Below, in pieces: positions 6,636 to 12,033 of a stretch of 12,033 bases of DNA (position 1 is the first letter of the stretch; every line of letters starts with the position of its first letter). Source of the stretch: Clostridiaceae bacterium. Lineage in GTDB: Bacteria > Bacillota > Clostridia > Saccharofermentanales > DTU023. The translations under genes were made by a program, and so were the position numbers. The notes below the pieces were generated by a model. The model had not been told where the DNA came from. It was given only the letters and a program-made list of their open reading frames with translations, and did no database searches. The stretch covers positions 1 to 12,033 of the forward strand of contig JAAZJV010000005.1 of NCBI GenBank assembly GCA_012800135.1, written 5' to 3'.

Positions 6636-7016
6636 ATGCCAACCGGAATCTTAGATTCCTTTCAGCTCATTGTAGGACTTTATCTTTACTATGTTGCGAT
6701 CAAAGGCTCCGGACAGATGTATCGGTTCGGCGACATGGATGAAGAAACAGAAAGACACATCCGTAGGCCTTTACGCATCATCTATACTGTGGGCGGTACG
6801 CTTGCACTTATAGAGTTCGGGCTCTGTGCTCTGCAAAACAGTATGTTTACACGCACAGTAGACGAATCAGGTATATCGATCACACAGAATTATTCCATCG
6901 ATGTCCTGCCGTTTTTAAGCTATAACCTGCTCTCAATTCTAATTTTTTCTCTCACTGTGTTGCTAGTGGGTCTGCTCGTTTTCGTCTTTGTCTGGATGCG
7001 TCGAAAAAGTCGCTAA
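6636..7016 (+). CDS. Small integral membrane protein of unknown function
   Basis: A 126-residue hydrophobic protein that I do not recognise. Three membrane segments are visible: about residues 4-22 (GILDSFQLIVGLYLYYVAI), 48-66 (YTVGGTLALIEFGLCALQN region) and 92-120 (a long stretch rich in Leu, Val, Phe). A charged cytoplasmic-looking loop, DMDEETERHIRR (33-44), lies between the first two, a polar loop with TRTVDESGIS between the last two, and the protein ends in the basic WMRRKSR. The orderly alternation of membrane and charged segments supports a real gene. Its ribosome binding site is weak (GAGAAAGG, 12 bases before the ATG). It is the only plus-strand gene, divergent from the transporter and convergent with ridA. 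Confidence 0.65.
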   Translation: MPTGILDSFQLIVGLYLYYVAIKGSGQMYRFGDMDEETERHIRRPLRIIYTVGGTLALIEFGLCALQNSMFTRTVDESGISITQNYSIDVLPFLSYNLLSILIFSLTVLLVGLLVFVFVWMRRKSR

Positions 7017-7073
7017 AATGGCTCTCCGTTTTTACAGAAAAGGAAACTCCTTGTGCAGACATTAAATTATTCT

Positions 7074-7104
7074 AAATGACTTCCGAGATAGAGAAAATGA
7101 CTTC
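7074..7104. repeat. 10-base direct repeat in the gap between convergent genes
   Basis: AAATGACTTC occurs at 7074-7083 and again at 7095-7104, eleven bases apart. The second copy abuts the A-run (minus-strand T-run) of the ridA terminator. No function is apparent. Confidence 0.3.
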
Positions 7105-7147
7105 AAAAAAATGCTGTGCTCATTGATGATAATCATGCAAAAGCATT
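7104..7147 (-). terminator. Probable intrinsic terminator of ridA
   Basis: On the minus strand AATGCT (7147-7142) pairs with AGCATT (7115-7110), followed by a T-run, about 30 bases after the ridA stop. The 26-base loop holds a further small TGAT/ATCA helix. The stem is short, so the call is moderate; it may also act weakly on the convergent gene. The gap 7017-7174 shows nothing else apart from the direct repeat listed. Confidence 0.5.
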
Positions 7148-7174
7148 GTTTCGAAGCTATTTGTAATCGTCAAA

Positions 7175-7570
7175 TTAGGTTTCAACGAACGCAACCGCTT
7201 CCACCTCGCAGAGCACATTCTTCGGAAGGGTTTTGACGGCCACACAGGAACGCGCCGGTTTATGATCCTTGAAATATCGGGCGTACACTTGGTTGAATAC
7301 CGCGAAATCGTCCATAGACTGCAAAAAACAGAGTGTTTTCACAACAGAATTGAATGAACTTCCGGCAGCGGCGAGTACATGGCCGAGATTCTCAAGAACC
7401 TGTGTCGCCTGCGCCTCAAATTCCGATGGAACTTCACCCGTCTCGGGACACACAGGCAGCTGACCGGACGTAAACACAAAATTCCCGACCACCATTGCCT
7501 GAGAATACGGTCCGATGGCGGCAGGCGCCTTTTCTGTTTCGACTTTCTTCAATATGTTCTCCATCTTCAA
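7175..7570 (-). CDS. ridA: RidA family enamine/imine deaminase (YjgF/YER057c/UK114)
   Basis: A 131-residue cytosolic enzyme that hydrolyses reactive 2-aminoacrylate and related imines made by PLP enzymes such as serine/threonine dehydratases. Conserved features: APAAIGPYSQA (15-25) with Tyr22, SGQLPV (35-40), and PARSCVAV (106-112) with Arg107 and Cys109. Glu122 in CEVEAVA matches the active-site Glu120 of E. coli RidA. Length is typical (about 125-130). The start is uncertain: a TTG at 7568-7570 lies seven bases after AAAGG, while the ATG two codons later (7564) has a 13-base spacing but is a better start codon. It is flanked by terminators on both sides, so it probably has its own promoter, not clearly visible in the short 5' gap. 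Confidence 0.95.
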   Translation of the reverse strand: MKMENILKKVETEKAPAAIGPYSQAMVVGNFVFTSGQLPVCPETGEVPSEFEAQATQVLENLGHVLAAAGSSFNSVVKTLCFLQSMDDFAVFNQVYARYFKDHKPARSCVAVKTLPKNVLCEVEAVAFVET

Positions 7571-7619
7571 TCCATTACCTTTCTAAATAATGACGCGTCG
7601 ACCATTTTCTTAATGCGAC

Positions 7620-7666
7620 ACAAAATAAAGCAGCTACGACACATTATATACTGCGCCGCAGCTGCT
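7620..7666 (-). terminator. Terminator of the mcsA-mcsB-clpC operon
   Basis: On the minus strand AGCAGCTGCGGC (7666-7655) pairs with GTCGTAGCTGCT (7640-7629), twelve pairs with two G-U wobbles. A further GCA/TGT helix extends it, and the loop is GTATATAA. TTATTTTG follows directly. It lies about 115 bases after the clpC stop and separates clpC from ridA. Confidence 0.75.
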
Positions 7667-7782
7667 GTGTGCTTTTTGATTCCCGTGATCAGTTAATCTG
7701 ATTCGCCCGTAACGCATATAGTGCCTAATATTGTGAAAGTAATACGCGTTATTATTTCGTCCTCTTCGGCTGATTCACCTTC

Positions 7783-10446
7783 CTAATCTTCACCGGGAGA
7801 AGATATTTTTTCTTGAGTTTCGGAACCGGCATCCAATGTCTTTTCGAAAGACTCTGTTGCGGCGGAATTTGTTTCTTTGCGAAGAACGACAAGATGATCT
7901 GCCTCAACATCGAGGTCGACGATCGCCGTGTCGCCTTTTTCAATGACACCGTCGAGAAGCGCTTCGGAGAATCGGTCTTCGACTTCGGACTGAATCAGGC
8001 GGCGTAGCGGTCTGGCTCCGAATTCGGGCTTGTAACCGCGCGTCGCCAAGTAATCTTTCGCTTCGTCCGTGACATCGGTCATGATACCGAGATCGGCAAT
8101 GCGCGCGATCAAATTGTTCAACATGATATCAACGATCTTTCGCATCGTCTCCGGGCTCAGCATGTGGAAGAAGATGATGCCGTCGACACGGTTGATAAAC
8201 TCAGGCGCAAAGGTACGGCGAAGTTCATCCATGACAAGCTGTTTCGCCTCTTCGTAAGATTTGCCTCCATACATCGTCGCGGTATCTTCCTCTTCACCCG
8301 CGTTTTGATCTGCGGTTCCGAAGCCGATCCTCCGCCCCTGCGATGTCGTAAGCAGGCGTGCGCCGATATTGGACGTCATGATGATGATGGTGTTTGTAAA
8401 GTCAACCGTTCGTCCCTGTCCATCGGTCAAACGACCGTCTTCCATAATCTGAAGAAGCGCATTCAATACGTCAGGGTGCGCTTTTTCGACTTCATCGAAC
8501 AGGACGACGGAATACGGCTGCCTTCTCACTTTTTCCGTAAGTTGACCGCCCTCATCGTAGCCGACGTAACCGGGCGGCGAGCCGATCAGCTTCGAGACGT
8601 CGAACTTCTCCATATACTCAGACATATCGACACGGATCAGCGCATTCTCGTATCCGAACATGGCCTCCGCCAGCGCTTTGGCAAGCTCCGTCTTTCCGAC
8701 ACCCGTCGTACCGAGGAAAATAAAGGATCCCATCGGCCTGTTCGGATCTTTCAGCCCGAGGCGTCCGCGACGAATCGCTTTTGCGACGGCCGTTACGGCC
8801 TCGTCCTGACCGAGTACACGTTTTTTCAGTTCGTCTTCCAAGTTGCGAAGCCGCTCATGGTCATCTTCTGTCAACGTATTCACAGGAATATTCGTCCAGC
8901 TTGAGACAATGTCGGCGATCATGTCCGCAGTAAGAGGCGGCCACGTGTCTCGATCTTTCTCTTCCGAGACGTTTTGACCGGCTTCAATCTTCTTTTCAAT
9001 AGCATCCTCTCTCGTCTTCAACTCAGCCGCTCTCTCAAAGGCTTCCTTGTCAACAGCGTCTTCTTTCTCAGCGCGTACTTTCTCAAGCTCGCTTTGCAGT
9101 TCATATAGCTCCTTAGAATCGGCGGCCCGGTTAAGTCTTAGGCGTGACGCGGCTTCGTCGATCAAATCGATCGCCTTGTCCGGCAAGAACCGATCGGAGA
9201 TGTAACGTGAGGACAGTTTGACGGCCTCTTGGATCGCATCTTCAGAGATCTTGACGCGGTGATGCTCCTCGTATTTGGATCGAAGTCCCAACAAGATCTC
9301 CACCGTGTCTTCCGGCGTCGGTTCATCGACCATGACCGGCATGAATCGGCGCTCAAGTGCAGCATCTTTCTCAATATGTTTGCGGTACTCATCGATCGTT
9401 GTTGCGCCGATGACTTGAACTTCGCCGCGCGCCAGCATCGGTTTAAGAATGTTGGCCGCGTCCAGAGCGCCCTCCGATGCGCCGGCGCCGACAATCGTGT
9501 GCAATTCATCAATGAAAAGCACAATGTTGCCTGCTTTGATAGCTTCATCAAGACCTTTTTTCAATCGATCTTCGAATTCACCGCGGTATTTCGATCCGGC
9601 CACCATCCCTGAAAGATCGAGGGACAGCAGGCGTTTGCCCTGTAAGATAGACGGCACTCGGTTTGACGTTATTTTCTGGGCAAGACCCTCAACGATAGCT
9701 GTTTTCCCGACACCCGGCTCGCCAATCAAGACGGGATTATTTTTCGTCCGACGACATAGAATCTGTTCGACACGGAGAATTTCCTCATGACGCCCAATAA
9801 CCGGATCGAAGCGGTTTTCCTGTGCCATCGCAGTCATGTCACGACTGAATTTATCCAAATTCGGAGTGTTCGTTTTGTGATTCAAGGCCTCTCGTTCGGA
9901 CGATTTATTGCCTAACGAGCGTTCGTTAACAGATGATGACGATACACTTCTTTCATCTTGTGACTCGATCGCGCCGCCTTGAGCAAGAGCATTTGAAAGT
10001 TCACGGTAAAGCGCGCGAATATTAACGCCCGCCTGATTGAGGATACGCACGGCAACACTGTCGCCATCCCTCAAAATGCCAAGTAAAAGATGTTCCGGCT
10101 CAATGACAGCTGCAGGCCCGGCAGCCGCGGCTTCGCGAGCCGCGAGGTTGAGCACTCGACGCGTTCTTGGCGTCATTTGATTAATGATCTGATTGCCGTC
10201 CAGTTTTGCTATTTCCGTTTCAGGAACGTCGACAGGTTCTTTTCGGTTTAAAAGGATCAGGTTTTTTCTTATTAGATCTTCATCTATACCCGCCTGACTT
10301 AAAAGATCGCAACATAGCCCGCTGCCTTCAGCTGCGATCCCTAAAAGCAGATGTTCCGTTCCGATATATCCTGTTTGAAATGAGCGCGATGTCACCCATG
10401 CTGTGCCGAGTGCCTGTCCCGCCCTTTGTGAAAATCTAACCATCAT
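7783..10446 (-). CDS. clpC: ATP-dependent Clp protease ATP-binding subunit ClpC (AAA+ unfoldase)
   Basis: An 887-residue Hsp100 unfoldase that threads tagged or arginine-phosphorylated proteins into ClpP. Layout: two Clp N repeats (about 3-68 and 82-152); linker rich in Ser, Glu and Asn (about 155-195); D1 with Walker [10 protein letters not shown] (242-250), pore loop KYRGE (286-290), Walker B VLFIDE (309-314) and ERRF (365-368). The middle UVR-like coiled coil (about 445-490) is the ClpC hallmark. D2 has Walker [10 protein letters not shown] (579-587), pore loop GYVG (626-629), Walker B VVLFDE (647-652), IGF ClpP-docking tripeptide (707-709) and GARPLRR sensor 2 (810-816). It is longer than usual ClpC (about 810) because of the linker, an acidic insert after IGF (about 711-733) and an acidic tail (858-887). 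AGGAG precedes the double ATG. It lies 79 bases after mcsB. Confidence 0.97.
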   Translation of the reverse strand: MMVRFSQRAGQALGTAWVTSRSFQTGYIGTEHLLLGIAAEGSGLCCDLLSQAGIDEDLIRKNLILLNRKEPVDVPETEIAKLDGNQIINQMTPRTRRVLNLAAREAAAAGPAAVIEPEHLLLGILRDGDSVAVRILNQAGVNIRALYRELSNALAQGGAIESQDERSVSSSSVNERSLGNKSSEREALNHKTNTPNLDKFSRDMTAMAQENRFDPVIGRHEEILRVEQILCRRTKNNPVLIGEPGVGKTAIVEGLAQKITSNRVPSILQGKRLLSLDLSGMVAGSKYRGEFEDRLKKGLDEAIKAGNIVLFIDELHTIVGAGASEGALDAANILKPMLARGEVQVIGATTIDEYRKHIEKDAALERRFMPVMVDEPTPEDTVEILLGLRSKYEEHHRVKISEDAIQEAVKLSSRYISDRFLPDKAIDLIDEAASRLRLNRAADSKELYELQSELEKVRAEKEDAVDKEAFERAAELKTREDAIEKKIEAGQNVSEEKDRDTWPPLTADMIADIVSSWTNIPVNTLTEDDHERLRNLEDELKKRVLGQDEAVTAVAKAIRRGRLGLKDPNRPMGSFIFLGTTGVGKTELAKALAEAMFGYENALIRVDMSEYMEKFDVSKLIGSPPGYVGYDEGGQLTEKVRRQPYSVVLFDEVEKAHPDVLNALLQIMEDGRLTDGQGRTVDFTNTIIIMTSNIGARLLTTSQGRRIGFGTADQNAGEEEDTATMYGGKSYEEAKQLVMDELRRTFAPEFINRVDGIIFFHMLSPETMRKIVDIMLNNLIARIADLGIMTDVTDEAKDYLATRGYKPEFGARPLRRLIQSEVEDRFSEALLDGVIEKGDTAIVDLDVEADHLVVLRKETNSAATESFEKTLDAGSETQEKISSPGED

Positions 10447-10525
10447 ATATTGTTTGCTCTCCTATTCTTAAATGGTTAACACATGGCTAGTGCATAGTTT
10501 CAATATGATTTGTTATTAATTTAAT

Positions 10526-11557
10526 TTATTGACTCAAACACTTGCGGATAATGTCCGCGCGCGCTTCATCTCGCTCCCATCCGTCGAGCGGTCGTCCCAT
10601 CTGCTGTTGGATCGCGCCGGCACCAACACTGGCGAAAAGCGATTGAATCGTTCTGTATTCCGGCATGTCCGGCAGCTCCAGCTCGCGTCCGAGGCGGAGG
10701 AGAGATAGCCCTTTCATCGCCTCTTCCGTCGACATCCTCCGCGCAAAAAGCATCTTCCCTTTGACGCGGCCGATCTTGTCTTCCAAGCCGACGCGGTCGC
10801 GATCATACAGTTTCCGCCTTGCTTTACGTTCTTCAGAGGCGACATTTTCGGCAAGCCGCGTCATGTCAAGAAGCGTCTTTTCTTCCGAAACACCGAGCGT
10901 AACTTGATTAGAAAGCTGAACCATGTCGGCGGAAGGTTCACTACCTTCTCCATCTGCGCCGCGAAGCGCGAAGCCGGCTCGCGCCAGCTTTCGTGAAAGA
11001 TCGCCGACAATGCCCGTCCTAATAAGCCCCGGAATGTGTAACATACACGATGCTCGCATTCCGGTACCTGTATTCGTTGGACAGCTCGTAAGGTATCCGA
11101 GCCTTTCGCTTTTTGCCATCGGGATCCGCTCTTCCAACGCTGCTGCGTTTTTTGATACGTCATAGGCTGTTTTTTCAAAACATAAGCCTGCTCCGATAGC
11201 AAATATTCGTAGATGATCTTCTTCGTTGACAAGAATCCCTGCCGACTCATCTCCAAAGAGAAAGAGCGCTTCGCCTTCTCTTTTTCTAAGCATATTTCTG
11301 CTTATAACACGTTTATCAGCTAAGGCAGTGACTGCAATATCGTCCATCTCTGCCAGATCGACAACAAGAGGTTTCTCAACTTGTGCGTCACAAACCTCGC
11401 GGAATGCGATCTCAACGCGTTCGCGTACTTGGTCTTTTTCCTCAGGAGTCAGTCGCCAAGGAAAAGGTGTATTGTCAATATTTCGTGCCAAACGCACACG
11501 CGTCGAGATGACAACGTCTTCACTCGGTCCGTCTTCTAAATACCAACTCACACTCAT
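10526..11557 (-). CDS. mcsB: Protein arginine kinase McsB
   Basis: A 343-residue protein arginine kinase of the phosphagen (ATP:guanido) kinase fold that marks misfolded proteins with phosphoarginine for ClpC-ClpP degradation. Seen in the sequence: the nucleotide-binding STRVRLARN (18-26), acidic loop NEEDHLRI (111-118), the catalytic-loop motif TSCPTNTGTGMRAS (157-170) with Cys159, and RDEARA (329-334). The last matches the RDxxRA motif that binds phosphoarginine allosterically in McsB, so self-regulation by pArg is likely kept. Length is slightly under that of Bacillus McsB (about 360). AGGAAG precedes the ATG. It follows mcsA by 44 bases, matching the standard ctsR-mcsA-mcsB-clpC order of Firmicutes. 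Confidence 0.97.
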   Translation of the reverse strand: MSVSWYLEDGPSEDVVISTRVRLARNIDNTPFPWRLTPEEKDQVRERVEIAFREVCDAQVEKPLVVDLAEMDDIAVTALADKRVISRNMLRKREGEALFLFGDESAGILVNEEDHLRIFAIGAGLCFEKTAYDVSKNAAALEERIPMAKSERLGYLTSCPTNTGTGMRASCMLHIPGLIRTGIVGDLSRKLARAGFALRGADGEGSEPSADMVQLSNQVTLGVSEEKTLLDMTRLAENVASEERKARRKLYDRDRVGLEDKIGRVKGKMLFARRMSTEEAMKGLSLLRLGRELELPDMPEYRTIQSLFASVGAGAIQQQMGRPLDGWERDEARADIIRKCLSQ

Positions 11558-11601
11558 CTTTTACTTCCTGCTTCACTCAACATTCACGTCGCACATCATT
11601 C

Positions 11602-12033
11602 TCAACCGTCATCTTGATCGTCATTTGTGCGGTTATCCGATGACATATCCTTGTTATTCATGTGTTTTTCCGACGTCTTATCTGCTTTGACTGTTTTTTC
11701 AATATCGTAAATAGCATCACGCAACTGAGCCGCAAATTCATAGTTTTCAGTTTTAACGGCTTCTTGAAGCTCTGTGCGAAGCCGCATGATTTCAGACACC
11801 GCCGAGATCTCTTCGTTATCGTCTGTAGAACGTCGTTCTCCTGCGTGAACAAACCGGAAGGGCACATCTATTTGCATATCGTACCCACCTGCTTTTGAAG
11901 ATTCCGGATCACTCGACCGTGCTTTTTCGTCCGAAATCGAAATGCGACTGTCTTCAAAACGATTTTTTACGTGGCGGGTGTGCCCGTGAGCCTTCTGAAA
12001 AACAGGCGTCAAGAGCTGAGCGAAAGTGTCATA
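11602..12033 (-). CDS. mcsA: McsA, activator of protein arginine kinase (C-terminal 143 residues, partial)
   Basis: The C-terminal part of the zinc-binding McsA protein, which activates McsB and links it to ClpC. The frame is open to the window edge, so the gene continues past position 12033; the start and the CxxC zinc motifs are outside. The first visible residues, YDTFAQLLTPVFQKAHGHTRHV, match the McsA segment YxxF-x-L-x-P-x-HGxxxHxGK. The end carries a UVR motif (MRLRTELQEAVKTENYEFAA, then QLRDAI), as in ClpC and UvrB. Between them is a roughly 55-residue polar stretch, longer than usual, and after the UVR is a hydrophilic tail of about 28 residues rich in Asp, Asn and Lys. A TTG at 12010-12012 is not the true start. 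Position before mcsB supports the assignment. Confidence 0.9.
   Translation of the reverse strand, partial: YDTFAQLLTPVFQKAHGHTRHVKNRFEDSRISISDEKARSSDPESSKAGGYDMQIDVPFRFVHAGERRSTDDNEEISAVSEIMRLRTELQEAVKTENYEFAAQLRDAIYDIEKTVKADKTSEKHMNNKDMSSDNRTNDDQDDG

Noticed and set aside
7592..7602. GACGCGTC / GTCGAC palindromes before ridA
   Set aside because: Short restriction-site-like palindromes of eight and six bases; too short to call as operators without conservation.
8164..8904. A 246-codon plus-strand open frame opposite clpC
   Set aside because: It overlaps conserved AAA+ motifs of clpC and reads as Arg/His-rich shadow sequence.
10447..10525. A separate clpC promoter in the mcsB-clpC gap
   Set aside because: A TTGAAA is present but no convincing -10 box lies 16-18 bases after it; the gap is simply AT-rich.
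12010..12012. TTG as the start of mcsA
   Set aside because: The frame is open to the window edge and the residues before it (YDTFAQL) match the McsA family, so the gene is cut by the edge.
10447..12033. CtsR heptad operator (GGTCAAA direct repeats)
   Set aside because: No such repeat is visible in the gaps in this window; the operon promoter should be upstream of the edge.
1..12033. Mobile element, CRISPR array, tRNA/rRNA, or a new defence or biosynthetic system
   Set aside because: No terminal inverted repeats with transposase, no regular repeat-spacer pattern, no cloverleaf or rRNA-like sequence, and all larger genes belong to known housekeeping or transport families.

Overview
The window reads as a chromosomal segment of a low-to-mid GC Firmicute, probably a Clostridia-type anaerobe. 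The grounds are the McsA-McsB-ClpC protein quality-control cluster, strong AGGAGG-type ribosome binding sites, a Firmicutes-style lipoprotein substrate-binding protein, and U-tailed intrinsic terminators. No phage, transposon, CRISPR, rRNA or tRNA sequence was seen. Almost everything is on the minus strand; one small membrane-protein gene is on the plus strand.

Positions 1-6289 (minus) hold a complete branched-chain amino acid type (LivJ/HAAT family) ABC importer. In transcription order it is a lipoprotein binding protein (5132-6289), permease LivH (4133-5044), permease LivM (3083-4117), and ATPases LivG (2288-3067) and LivF (1591-2301). An intrinsic terminator (5065-5111) separates the binding protein from the permeases, which probably keeps the binding protein in excess. 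Downstream are a 49-codon frame without a start (1435-1584, possible gene remnant), a probable terminator (1386-1430), a 2-keto-3-deoxygluconate kinase-like PfkB sugar kinase (333-1358), and the start of a fold-type I aminotransferase cut by the window edge (1-314).

Positions 6290-7174 hold a 346-base intergenic region with a candidate promoter and two or three palindromes, then an unrecognised 126-residue membrane protein on the plus strand (6636-7016). A short convergent gap carries a probable ridA terminator. RidA (7175-7570, minus) removes reactive enamine/imine by-products of PLP enzymes.

Positions 7571-12033 (minus) hold, in transcription order, the 3' part of mcsA, mcsB and clpC, closed by a long-stem terminator at 7620-7666. 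McsB phosphorylates arginines on damaged proteins, McsA is its zinc-binding activator, and ClpC is the AAA+ unfoldase that feeds ClpP. The ctsR repressor gene and operon promoter usual for this cluster would lie beyond position 12033.

I did not find a convincing undescribed system. The points most worth a second look are the liv/keto-sugar kinase/aminotransferase linkage, the start-less frame after livF, the TTG start of livH beside a terminator, the altered LivG D-loop, and the acidic tails of ClpC and McsA, with in-frame acidic coding continuing past the clpC stop.
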